From NCBI GenBank assembly GCA_964430755.1, contig CAYSFT010000040.1, positions 1 to 19,653 on the forward strand: a stretch of 19,653 nucleotides of DNA, given 5' to 3'. Under the pieces are notes generated by a model. That model saw only the letters and a program-made list of their open reading frames with translations, made no database searches and was not told the DNA's origin. Both the position numbers and the translations under genes were made by a program. Of the stretch, positions 6,896-15,218 are shown one piece after another. Numbering within the stretch: the stretch's first letter is position 1; every line of letters begins with the position of its first letter. The DNA comes from Flemingiibacterium sp964430755 (GTDB lineage Bacteria; Bacillota; Clostridia; Oscillospirales; CAG-272).

Positions 6896-9178
6896 ATGAA
6901 AAAATTTAAATTTCTTTCAGCTATTCTTACAGTTGCGCTCGCGGTACAGTTTTTCGCTGTTACCGCCAGTGCAAAGCTGGTAGTCGGTGTCAGCGGTGTT
7001 CCGGCGAAAAAGGCAGAATTTGTTCAGCCGCTCTCCATCCCGGCGCAGACTCATCAGGGCAACAGGCTCTCAAGAAGTAACTTTGATGCGAGCGACTCTC
7101 TTGAATTCTGGACAACGATGTCAGCCAGTATGCGTCTTGAATGGCTTGGTGACAAAAACGGCGGTTACCTTCGTACAGACTGTATTCCATACAACTACTA
7201 CGGCTTCCGCTTTGCTCCTCTCTTTGAGGTTGAGCCCGGTATTTATAAGTTTGAGGGTTATTTCCGCACATACAATCAGGATGAGGTGACAAGTCTTCGT
7301 GTTGAGTTTGTAGACTATGAAAACTATGAAATGGAAACTCTTGTTGTAAACTGCGGCAACGAATGGCAGAAGGTTGAATACTATGTAACAATCACCAATA
7401 CACTTCAGCATATAAATGTCTGCGGTGCAGGTTACGTTGAGTTCATCCAGGACTACTGTATGGATGAGTTTTCTCTTGTTGAGGTTGATGAAATTCCCGA
7501 GGGCGCAAACGCAACAAAGAGATTCGGCGCCGAAGTTGACAGAGCAAAGGCTCTCGAAATCACATATAAGAACGCAGGCGGCTTCTCTGAAACATTTGAT
7601 CCCGAAACCTACCATGCAAAATACAAGACCAACGGTGTTATGTTAAATAACGATGCCGATGGTACGCTTCACAATGTTGGAAACGCCAACGGCACTGTTA
7701 CCGAGGATGATATCATCAACGCAATAATGCAGTACAAGGACACACAGGTTACCGATTTTATGCTCACTGTCTGCAATGAAATTGCAACCTATCCGTCTCT
7801 TGTCTGGATGTCATACCTTGATAAGTATTATCAGACCGAGGAAAACGGGGTTGAGGTTGACTATACAGAGTCAGCTCCGACCAAGGGTGCACAGCACATC
7901 TGGGAAACTCTTCACACAGACTATATCGGCCTCTGGGCAGAGCTTTTACCCGAAATGGGAATCAATCCCTGGCTTTCCTTCCGTATGAACGATGCGCATG
8001 ACCGCAGTAAGGAAACCTCATTCTTACTTTCTGATTTCTATCATGAGAATCCGCAGTTCCGCCGCGTTACTCACCGCACCTACGGTAATATGGGTAACCT
8101 CTACGATTACACTCATCCCGAGGTTCGCGAACACTACCTTGCGCTCATAAACGAGGCACTCAGCCGCTACGAGGTTTACGGAATCGAGCTTGACTTCCAG
8201 CGCGAGAGATACCTCTGGTACATCGGCGGCGAATATAACGGTCTTGACATTCTTAACGACTTTATGCGCGATGTTGATGACATTGTGTCGGTTTATGAGG
8301 AAAAGTACGGTCATGAGATCAAATTTGCGGTTCGTGTACCGTCCGATCCCCAGACCTGCTATGAGCACGGCTTTGATATTCCCACATGGGCAGCAGAGGG
8401 CATTATCCACCACGTTACCGTAACAGGACGTTTTGAGGTTACCGACCTTGATATGCCGATAAGACTTTGGGATTCTATTCTCACTCCCTTCGGCGTAACA
8501 CTTGCGGCAGGTATTGACACATCGTATGTAAGACATACAGCTTATGCGGCAAATGCAGGTTGGACTCCCGAGCTTTATGCAGGCTTCTGCGCAAACGCTT
8601 ATTCGCAGGGTGCTGATAAGGTATACATCCTTAATCTGAATACCGGTATAACCAATGTTGTGCCGGAAAAGGAAAAGGTTACTGTCGGAGTTGACTCAAC
8701 AATTAAAGCACTTAACACAAGATGGTTCTTCACAACAAACATGGGTTCATATGATAAGGTTCTCGAAATGAACCGCAGATGCACTGTTACCTTCAATGAC
8801 TCGCCGATTGACTGGAAATCTTATGAGTATGTACTTCCCATGACAATCGTTCCCGATTCCACTGCTATACTCCGTATCCCTGTTGGCGATATCACAGTCG
8901 GCTCCAAGGTTACGCTTGATATATCGTTCCCCGAATATAAGATAAAGGACGATATGGTGGTGCCCACGGTTTACGTAAACTCCGAGCTTTGTACATATGA
9001 GAGCTACGGTTCGGCACGTCCCGGCGGTACCGGCGTATTCACTGAGGATCCCGTACTCCATTACAGCGTTCCCGTCGAGGCTCATGACGAAACATATTTC
9101 GTTATTGAGATCATGTATGACGGCGCAGGCGGTTATACAATGGAACACGCAGAGGTTTATATTGAGCCGTTAGGTTAA
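6896..9178 (+). CDS. Secreted glycoside hydrolase-like TIM-barrel enzyme with N-terminal binding module, 760 aa
   Basis: AAGGAG at 6882-6887 precedes the ATG by eight bases. Residues 1-26 form a signal peptide ending in ASA. Residues about 58-201 form a CBM-like jelly roll (GFRFAPLFEVEPGIYKFEGY, then VEFIQDY) that closely resembles the first of the three C-terminal modules of the preceding protein. Residues about 207-630 look like a TIM barrel of the GHL10/family-10-like hydrolase group. Supporting marks are WLSFRMNDAHD, YDYTHPEVREHY (from Tyr403) and GIELDFQRERY (Gly429 to Tyr439). The last has the hG-[IV]-[EH]-hD strand-end pattern typical of that group, and Glu431 and Asp433 are candidate active-site residues. 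Residues 630-760 look like a beta-sandwich. The likely role is cleavage of an extracellular polysaccharide, with no substrate assignable. It is tightly linked to the upstream binding protein. The export call is firm, the hydrolase class likely, and the exact family uncertain. Confidence 0.82.
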   Translation: MKKFKFLSAILTVALAVQFFAVTASAKLVVGVSGVPAKKAEFVQPLSIPAQTHQGNRLSRSNFDASDSLEFWTTMSASMRLEWLGDKNGGYLRTDCIPYNYYGFRFAPLFEVEPGIYKFEGYFRTYNQDEVTSLRVEFVDYENYEMETLVVNCGNEWQKVEYYVTITNTLQHINVCGAGYVEFIQDYCMDEFSLVEVDEIPEGANATKRFGAEVDRAKALEITYKNAGGFSETFDPETYHAKYKTNGVMLNNDADGTLHNVGNANGTVTEDDIINAIMQYKDTQVTDFMLTVCNEIATYPSLVWMSYLDKYYQTEENGVEVDYTESAPTKGAQHIWETLHTDYIGLWAELLPEMGINPWLSFRMNDAHDRSKETSFLLSDFYHENPQFRRVTHRTYGNMGNLYDYTHPEVREHYLALINEALSRYEVYGIELDFQRERYLWYIGGEYNGLDILNDFMRDVDDIVSVYEEKYGHEIKFAVRVPSDPQTCYEHGFDIPTWAAEGIIHHVTVTGRFEVTDLDMPIRLWDSILTPFGVTLAAGIDTSYVRHTAYAANAGWTPELYAGFCANAYSQGADKVYILNLNTGITNVVPEKEKVTVGVDSTIKALNTRWFFTTNMGSYDKVLEMNRRCTVTFNDSPIDWKSYEYVLPMTIVPDSTAILRIPVGDITVGSKVTLDISFPEYKIKDDMVVPTVYVNSELCTYESYGSARPGGTGVFTEDPVLHYSVPVEAHDETYFVIEIMYDGAGGYTMEHAEVYIEPLG

Positions 9179-9182
9179 TGAA

Positions 9183-9305
9183 ATGAAATGCCGCATGGGG
9201 TTCATGCAGCTCTGTGCGGCAGCTTCAACACTTTGTCCGTATCTTATCGTTATGGAAGACACAACTGTTGAATATTTGGAAGCCTACATCAAGGTGACCG
9301 AGTAA
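9183..9305 (+). CDS. Possible 40-residue small protein between hydrolase and binding protein
   Basis: An ATG at 9183, five bases after the hydrolase stop, opens a 40-codon frame to TAA at 9303-9305. The product starts MKCRMGFMQLCAAAS and ends in EAYIKVTE. It has three cysteines and a mildly hydrophobic N-terminal half, with an acidic stretch (MEDTTVEYLEAY) after it. The only upstream ribosome-binding candidate is a weak TTAGG at 9171-9174. The frame fills nearly all of the 150-base gap and stops 23 bases before the next start, which is why it is listed. Against it, the hairpin at 9189-9221 overlaps its first codons and I recognise no relative. It may equally be chance. Confidence 0.3.
   Translation: MKCRMGFMQLCAAASTLCPYLIVMEDTTVEYLEAYIKVTE
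9189..9221 (+). promoter_or_regulatory. Intercistronic hairpin after the hydrolase gene
   Basis: TGCCGCA (9189-9195) pairs perfectly with TGCGGCA (9215-9221) around a 19-base loop. An alternative inner stem pairs GCATG (9193-9197) with CATGC (9203-9207). No U-run follows, so it is more likely an RNA-processing, stability or attenuation element between the enzyme gene and the solute-binding-protein gene than a full terminator. Function is inferred from position only. Confidence 0.35.
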
Positions 9306-9328
9306 AAATAAAATTTTGAGGTGATTTA

Positions 9329-10774
9329 ATGAAAAAACGTATTCTTTCGATGCTTCTTCTCGGCGCAATGCTGACCTCGCTTGCTGCTTGCGGCGGTGAC
9401 TCCGAGGACAATGGCGACAAGGACGCTGACAGCGATAATGCTGAAGCAACTCCTGCCGGAATTGAAGCGACAAATTACAATCTTCCGTTTGAGATCTATG
9501 CTCCTGCGGATGACACAATGTATTCGAGATACTATTTCTCTGATGATGCGGGCACAGACGTTATGACCAGAGCTATTTACGAGCGTGAATCTTTGGTTGA
9601 GGCGCATCTCGGTGTTGACATCGGTTACACGCTTACCGGTGATCTCCGCGATGTAAAAACCGTTATGCAGAATATGGTTATGACCGGCGAGGATACATAT
9701 CAGCTCGTTCTGACACACTGCATTTCCGGTCTGTCTGCAATGATCGTTGAAGACTTACTTTACGATTTCAACGATTTTGAATATGTTGATATGACCAAGG
9801 AATGGTGGAACCAGCAGGCAAAAGAGGCGCTTTCGGTTAACGATTACACCTTCTATGCCGTTTCCGACTATATGCTTCCCGACGTTAACTGCGTTCTTGT
9901 AAACAAGTCGCTTCTTGAGGAATTTAATCTTGAGAATCCGTATGATCTTGTTCGTGAGGGAACATGGACCATCGACAAGATGATGGAAATGATGTCTGCT
10001 GTAACGACCGATAACGGTGACGGCAGATGGAATGTTAACGACCAGTACGGTCTCGGCTGTCCCAATGACTTCTTCCTCAACTCTTTCATCTATGCGTTTG
10101 ATGTAAGCCTTATCGAAAAGAACAACGACGGCGATCTTGAGTTCGCGTTCGACAACGAGCGTTCATTCACCATGATCGAAAAGATCGGCGAGCTTCTTAA
10201 TGGCGGAGACGCGTGGGTTTATAAGTATACTCTCGCTCCCGACGATGATGAAGCACTTCCTGTATCCAAGGGACGTACTCTTTTCAACATCGAGGCTATG
10301 GGCGAGCTTTATAAGTACCGTGACAGCGATGTTGATTACGGTATTCTCCCGTATCCGAAGCTCGAAGCAACACAGGATGCTTATCAGACCAATGCATGGT
10401 CGGGTATGATGTCTGTTCCGAAGACCGTTGAAAACAGCGAAATGGTCGGCAAGGTTATTGAGCTTCTTTCATATTACAGTCAGACCACCACCGTTCCTGC
10501 TTACTTTGATATGGTTCTCGGCGAAAAGATGGCACGTGACGTTGACTCCAAGGAAATGCTCGGAATCATATTTGACGGTGTTGTTTATGACGCAGGTGCA
10601 AGCTACTTCGGCTTTGACGAAAATATGAATAAGCTTTTCTTTACTCCCCATGCGCTTATCATAAACGGCGTGGGTCCGACAGGATTTTCGTCTCACCTTG
10701 CGCAGTATCAGCCCGGTGCAGAGGCGGCAATCGAGGAATTCAATAAGACAGTTAATGCAATTGTCAGAGACTGA
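9329..10774 (+). CDS. ABC-type extracellular solute-binding lipoprotein (sugar family), 481 aa
   Basis: GAGGTG at 9318-9323 lies five bases before the ATG. The N-terminus is a lipoprotein signal: MKKRILSMLLLGAML followed by the lipobox Leu18-Ala-Ala-Cys21. Cys21 would be lipidated and hold the protein on the outer face of the membrane. An acidic, low-complexity tether (GGDSEDNGDKDADSD) leads into the binding domain. Strings such as ENPYDLVREGTWTIDKM and DNGDGRWNVNDQYGL are typical of family-1 extracellular solute-binding proteins of Clostridia that serve carbohydrate importers, and the length is normal for that family. The usual neighbours, two permease genes and sometimes an ATPase, are absent on both sides, so the importer must be encoded elsewhere or this is a stand-alone sensor or capture protein. 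Ligand inferred as a mono- or oligosaccharide from context only. Confidence 0.9.
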   Translation: MKKRILSMLLLGAMLTSLAACGGDSEDNGDKDADSDNAEATPAGIEATNYNLPFEIYAPADDTMYSRYYFSDDAGTDVMTRAIYERESLVEAHLGVDIGYTLTGDLRDVKTVMQNMVMTGEDTYQLVLTHCISGLSAMIVEDLLYDFNDFEYVDMTKEWWNQQAKEALSVNDYTFYAVSDYMLPDVNCVLVNKSLLEEFNLENPYDLVREGTWTIDKMMEMMSAVTTDNGDGRWNVNDQYGLGCPNDFFLNSFIYAFDVSLIEKNNDGDLEFAFDNERSFTMIEKIGELLNGGDAWVYKYTLAPDDDEALPVSKGRTLFNIEAMGELYKYRDSDVDYGILPYPKLEATQDAYQTNAWSGMMSVPKTVENSEMVGKVIELLSYYSQTTTVPAYFDMVLGEKMARDVDSKEMLGIIFDGVVYDAGASYFGFDENMNKLFFTPHALIINGVGPTGFSSHLAQYQPGAEAAIEEFNKTVNAIVRD

Positions 10775-10787
10775 TCCTCATTATAAT
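10761..10787 (+). promoter_or_regulatory. Candidate promoter overlapping the end of the binding-protein gene
   Basis: TTGTCA (10761-10766) and a perfect TATAAT (10782-10787) are separated by 15 bases, shorter than the usual 16-18. If used, transcription would begin near 10795 and include the whole folded leader at 10837-10915. This is motif evidence only. Confidence 0.25.
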
Positions 10788-10823
10788 TTATTTTGTATTC
10801 AGCTCTGCTTTTCACAGTAGAGT

Positions 10824-10852
10824 TTGAATAAATGTTTTCTCCATTCTATAGC
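10824..10852 (+). promoter_or_regulatory. Second candidate promoter for the 1410-residue protein
   Basis: TTGAAT (10824-10829) and TATAGC (10847-10852) are 17 bases apart, with four of six consensus bases in each box. It lies in the 194-base gap before the next gene, the widest gap in the window and so a natural place for a new transcript. If this is the promoter, the left arm of the long-range stem described at 10837-10844 would not be transcribed. Confidence 0.25.
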
Positions 10853-10915
10853 GGCGGCTCCATGGCTTCTTCAACGTGGAGCCGTCCATATAAATTAATG
10901 ATGGAGAATTTTCTC
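10837..10915 (+). promoter_or_regulatory. Foldable leader with alternative stems
   Basis: A strong stem pairs CGGCTCCA (10855-10862) with TGGAGCCG (10877-10884) around a 14-base loop and extends by two more pairs. It is enclosed by TTCTCCAT (10837-10844) pairing with ATGGAGAA (10901-10908). The right arm can instead fold locally, GAGAA (10904-10908) with TTCTC (10911-10915). No U-run follows the strong stem, so it is not a clear terminator for the upstream gene. The remaining gap sequence is AT-rich and otherwise featureless up to the ribosome binding site. Confidence 0.35.
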
Positions 10916-10968
10916 ATTTACGGACATTATTAAATTTATCATAAAAATAAAAAACGGAGGTTACAACA

Positions 10969-13900
10969 ATGGCAAAAAAACGACTCTTGGCAATTTTGCT
11001 TGCTGTGGTTTTGATTGTATCGGCGTTTCCGCTGATGCTTAATGTCACTGCAAGCGACGTCACACCGTTGTCGGGTGAAAAATTCACAGGCGACGGTACA
11101 GTTTCTCTCGTTGACAACGTTCTTGGTGGAGCAGATAGCAACACCTATGTACGTATGTACGACGTGGAAAACTACAATGCAACTTTTCCACAGTTTGCGA
11201 ACACATCTGCAACCATTGAAGCAGGAGCTTACTATGAGCTTCACTTCTTTGCACGCACAAACAGCATCGTGAACGACCCCGGAAGCAGAAACTATTATCT
11301 GGGACGTGTTTATTACGGTGCAACAACAACGGACGAGCTTTATCCGAAGAACACTGCGATATTTAGTGGAACTTCGAGCGGCAGTTATATAACCGTCGGT
11401 GACGAATGGCAGGAATTTACCATCGTATTCCAGGTTCCGTCAGACACCGCTTATACTCAGCCGCTGATCACATTCCGCGGTTCACAGGTGATCGCAGGAT
11501 ACGTTCCGCTTGAATTTGACGAGATGACTCTCATCAAGGTTGATGCAGACACTCTTGACACCACCAATAAAACTTATTCGACAACAGGCAGCTATCTTTT
11601 AGACTGCACAAGCGAGTCGAGCGAGGATTGGGTTGGAGCGTGGAGCATTGCGGGTACAGCGGCGAAGGCTGAAATTGCAACCGTAACCGAAACCGAATAT
11701 TACCGTGCATCTGCTCCGGCAAGCGGCAATACTTCTGTGGCTTATCCCGATGTAACGCTTGATGCAGGTTATTACGAGCTTTCGGGTGATTTCCGTCTGA
11801 GTGTTATTGACGGAAGCAAGATTACCGTAACAAGCAACTATGTTACATCTGACACAAACGCCGCAGGACTCACTCTCACAGCGGCAGGCGTCAGTGCAGA
11901 CAGCACTCTCTCGAACGAGTGGGAAAGCAGCACAGTTGAATTTCTGCTTACAGAGAAGACCACACTTTCCGATATCACTCTCGCGCTCGATTCTGCGCTT
12001 GCGTTCGATTACAAGAACATCGTAATCACCAAGACCGCAGACTATGAAGCCCCCGTAGTGAATGTTCCGACAACCATCGACGGTTGGACAGGCATGATAA
12101 GCGTTATCGACGACGTTCTTGACACCGATACGGAAACAGTCGGCGAGGCTGACACCAACAGCTATGTTCACATTTACAATGCTGACGGCGACGCTTCGAT
12201 TTTCTACAGAGAAACATATTCCGACTCTCCCACGGCTGACCTTTTAAGAGGCAACACATATCAGCTTTCCGTATGGCTGCGTACCTCTCCGCTGGCGTGT
12301 GATGACACTGTAACCGGTGATGCCCGCTATAAGGATATTGAGGTTCACCTCGGAACAAAGGCAAACTCTTGTATCAGCGAGACTAAGACAAACCCCAATA
12401 ACAGCAGTCTCATTGAAGGCACAAATATTCGCAAGTATGTATACAGCGAGTTTATAAGCCTTGAAGGTCCGAAGGCAGATGCCGGCGGAATCAGAGTTCT
12501 TCCCGAGTGGAACAAGTACACAATGACCTTTGAGGTTACAGAAACCTGTAATGAGCTTTCGCTTGATCAGCTCTTCCCGATCATATTCCTTTCGAAGAGT
12601 AGTGCTGAAAACCAGATTCCTTTCGATCTTGACGGACTCTCGCTTAAAGAGGTTGAGCTTAACGCAGAAACCGGCAAATACGATGTTGTCGGCGATGAGC
12701 TTATTGATTCCAAGATGGGTACCAATTCGGCAACTCACTGGTATACTCACTCAAGTCAGAATATAGGTAAAGGCGCAACGGCTACATATCTCACCGAAAC
12801 CGAATATAACCGCGTAAGTGCTACCGAGGGCGAAACTCTCACCGCAATTGCATATGACGATGCGGCAGAGCTCCCGATGGGCGTTTACACTGTAAGCGGT
12901 AAATTCCGTGTTTCTGCGATCGACCGTGCAGATTTTGTTGCAGACACTCGCGTCTGGACGACCGGCACTCTCTCGCTTGCAGGAACAGGTGCTGGTTATG
13001 TTCCCGGCGAAGTCAGTGCGACGATCGGCGTTGACTCCTGGACTGACGCTTCATTTGACTTCACTGTAACCGAAAACGGCATCAGCTCTCTTGCACTTGC
13101 GCTTGACAGTGCGGCTGACTTCGACTACAAGGAGCTCACGCTCACCAAGACCGGCGAATATGTTCCGCCTGTTACCAAGGTGACATACGACGATTGGTCA
13201 GGTTACATCGACATAGTTGACGACGTGCTTGACACCGATACAGAGACAGTCGGCGAGGCTGACACCAACGGCTATGTTCACATTTACAATGCTGACGGTG
13301 ATTCGTCGATCATATACAGAGAATCAAACGAAACTACTCTTTACAGAGGCAACACGTATCAGCTTTCCGTATGGCTGCGTACATCTGCGCTTGACTGTGA
13401 CGACAGTACAGCCGAGGATTCGCGCTATAAGGATATTGAGGTTCACCTCGGAACAAAGGGTAATACCTGTATCAGCGAGACTATGACAAACCCCAATAAC
13501 AGCAGCCTTGTTGAAGGCACCGAGATCCGCAAGTATGTATTTGGCGAATTTATAAGCCTTGAAGGACCCAAGTCCACGACCGGTGCACTTCGTATACTTC
13601 CCGAATGGAACAAGTATACAATGACCTTCGAGGTTACAGAAACCTGCAGCGAGCTCATGCTTAACCAGCTCTTCCCGATAGTATTCCTTTCGAAGAGCGG
13701 AGCAGAGAACCAGATTCCGTTTGATCTTGACGGACTTTCACTTGTTGAGGTAGAGCTTAATACCGATACCGGTAAATATGAGGTTGTCGGCGACGAGCTT
13801 ATTGATTCCAAGATGGGTACAAACAGTAATGTTCACTGGTATACTCACAGCAGTCAGGCTATCGGCGTTGGCGCGAATGTCACATATCTCACCGAAACCG

Positions 13901-15201
13901 AGTACAAGCGTGCAAGCGCAAAGAATGACGACACCGTTACTGCTCTTGAATATGTAAACGATGATGTACTTACAATGGGCGTTTACACCGTAAGCGGTAA
14001 ATTCCGTCTCTCGGCAATCGACCGTGCAGACTTCGTTGCAGACACTCGTGTTTGGACAACTGACACACTCACACTCTCGCTTGACAGTGATGCGATCATC
14101 TACGAGGGTGGCGTCAATACCGCAACAATCGGCGTTGATTCATGGACTGATGTAACTTATACATTCACTCTCACGGGAGAAACCTCGCTTGAAGGTCTTA
14201 CGCTTGCTCTCAGTGACACTGCAGAGCTTGATTATAAGGATCTCGCAATCACAAAGATCAAGGATATCAACGCAAACTGGAGCGCAAACGATGTTCCTGC
14301 AACAACCGTTAATGATGTTCTTGACGGCGCAGAAACAAACGAGTATATTCACGTGTACGACCGTATTTCCGAGCTTGACCTCGTTCAGTACAGCGATGCG
14401 GATGTAAACCTCACAGCAGGGGAAGCATACACACTGTCTGTTTACATGAGAGAGGGCAGCACCATCGAGGACAGAACGGCTGACACAACTCCCGTTCAGA
14501 TTTATTACAGCGCACCGACCACAGACCGTCTTGTAACAAGCGACACTGTAACCGATGCACTTGACGGCGATTTCCATGCCGATCTCGATGCGGCACTTGT
14601 CGGCGATGGTTGGGCTAAATACACGATGACATTCACTCCCATCGAGGATCAGACAGGACTTAAGGTTATCTTCAAGATCCTCGGAAATGCTGACTTTGCA
14701 ACGACCTTCGATATTGACGAGCTTTCGCTCGTTTCTGCCGACGGTACAGAGCTTATCACTGACGGCGTATGGGAAACCGTTTCTTATGCCGAGGATACAG
14801 GCGTTAAGGCAGTAACTCTCACAGAGAGCTCATACAACAGAGGCGTTAACGAAACCGAGGACAATACCGTTCTTACATATATCGACACTGCTAATGAGGC
14901 AGGCACATATACAGTAAGCGGTAAGGTTCGTCTTGCTTCACGCAGTACAGCTCTCGTTGAGTACACACTCAAGCAGTACAGACCTGACCTCTGGCTCTCG
15001 GTTGTTACAAACGATAACAACAAAGCAAACATCGCCGTATATGCAGGCGATACAGCCGGTGACAGCGCAGTTATCACGGACGAGTGGAGTGAGATAAGTC
15101 TCACCGTCAGTGCAGATTCTGCGTTTGAGGCACTTACACTTGTTCTCGACTGTGCATACGATCTCGACTTTGACGATCTCACGGTCACTAAAGTAAACTA
15201 A
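10969..15201 (+). CDS. Second secreted multi-module binding-type protein, 1410 aa
   Basis: GGAGG at 10956-10960 lies eight bases before the ATG. Residues 1-28 are a signal peptide ending near NVTA. The whole mature protein consists of four A/B module pairs: A1 about 30-192, B1 195-360, A2 366-564, B2 565-731, A3 732-930, B3 931-1100, A4 1101-1257 and B4 1258-1410. A modules show an N-terminal NSYVHIY-like strand, TYQLSVWLRT, EWNKYTMTFE and FDLDGLSL. B modules show HWYTHSS, a TETEY-x-R-x-S strand, GVYTVSGKFR and a final LDYKDLAITK-like strand. Pairs 2 and 3 are closely related and the others diverged. There is no catalytic domain, cell-wall anchor or transmembrane segment after the signal. It is a sister in design to the 2076-residue protein but lacks that protein's CBM4/9-like tail. 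Binding to glycan is inferred from the beta-sandwich pattern, and the ligand is unknown. The stop is 17 bases before the phosphoesterase start, so the pair is probably cotranscribed. Confidence 0.87.
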   Translation: MAKKRLLAILLAVVLIVSAFPLMLNVTASDVTPLSGEKFTGDGTVSLVDNVLGGADSNTYVRMYDVENYNATFPQFANTSATIEAGAYYELHFFARTNSIVNDPGSRNYYLGRVYYGATTTDELYPKNTAIFSGTSSGSYITVGDEWQEFTIVFQVPSDTAYTQPLITFRGSQVIAGYVPLEFDEMTLIKVDADTLDTTNKTYSTTGSYLLDCTSESSEDWVGAWSIAGTAAKAEIATVTETEYYRASAPASGNTSVAYPDVTLDAGYYELSGDFRLSVIDGSKITVTSNYVTSDTNAAGLTLTAAGVSADSTLSNEWESSTVEFLLTEKTTLSDITLALDSALAFDYKNIVITKTADYEAPVVNVPTTIDGWTGMISVIDDVLDTDTETVGEADTNSYVHIYNADGDASIFYRETYSDSPTADLLRGNTYQLSVWLRTSPLACDDTVTGDARYKDIEVHLGTKANSCISETKTNPNNSSLIEGTNIRKYVYSEFISLEGPKADAGGIRVLPEWNKYTMTFEVTETCNELSLDQLFPIIFLSKSSAENQIPFDLDGLSLKEVELNAETGKYDVVGDELIDSKMGTNSATHWYTHSSQNIGKGATATYLTETEYNRVSATEGETLTAIAYDDAAELPMGVYTVSGKFRVSAIDRADFVADTRVWTTGTLSLAGTGAGYVPGEVSATIGVDSWTDASFDFTVTENGISSLALALDSAADFDYKELTLTKTGEYVPPVTKVTYDDWSGYIDIVDDVLDTDTETVGEADTNGYVHIYNADGDSSIIYRESNETTLYRGNTYQLSVWLRTSALDCDDSTAEDSRYKDIEVHLGTKGNTCISETMTNPNNSSLVEGTEIRKYVFGEFISLEGPKSTTGALRILPEWNKYTMTFEVTETCSELMLNQLFPIVFLSKSGAENQIPFDLDGLSLVEVELNTDTGKYEVVGDELIDSKMGTNSNVHWYTHSSQAIGVGANVTYLTETEYKRASAKNDDTVTALEYVNDDVLTMGVYTVSGKFRLSAIDRADFVADTRVWTTDTLTLSLDSDAIIYEGGVNTATIGVDSWTDVTYTFTLTGETSLEGLTLALSDTAELDYKDLAITKIKDINANWSANDVPATTVNDVLDGAETNEYIHVYDRISELDLVQYSDADVNLTAGEAYTLSVYMREGSTIEDRTADTTPVQIYYSAPTTDRLVTSDTVTDALDGDFHADLDAALVGDGWAKYTMTFTPIEDQTGLKVIFKILGNADFATTFDIDELSLVSADGTELITDGVWETVSYAEDTGVKAVTLTESSYNRGVNETEDNTVLTYIDTANEAGTYTVSGKVRLASRSTALVEYTLKQYRPDLWLSVVTNDNNKANIAVYAGDTAGDSAVITDEWSEISLTVSADSAFEALTLVLDCAYDLDFDDLTVTKVN
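12064..14268 (+). repeat. Two related A/B units in tandem within the 1410-residue protein
   Basis: Unit 2 (12064-13161) and unit 3 (13162-14268) match along their length. For example, CTTGACACCGATAC at 12119 recurs 1110 bases on. The offset drops to 1098 by the start of the B module because unit 3 lacks four codons in the loop before the RGNTYQLSVWLRT strand. Divergence is moderate, so this is an older duplication than the one at 2754-4192. Confidence 0.85.
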
Positions 15202-15218
15202 GAAAGGAGATATGACAA

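Noticed and set aside
12244..12750. Long open frames on the reverse strand opposite the module genes, this being one of the longer examples
   Set aside because: They lie opposite clearly coding sequence with signal peptides and domain motifs, lack ribosome binding sites, and arise from the GC-phase and repeat structure of the forward genes. The same shadow frames recur at repeated modules.
15212..15214. ATG at 15212 as start of the phosphoesterase gene
   Set aside because: It is out of frame with the 1478-residue reading frame and only two bases from the ribosome binding site. The ATG at 15219 is better spaced and gives a signal peptide.
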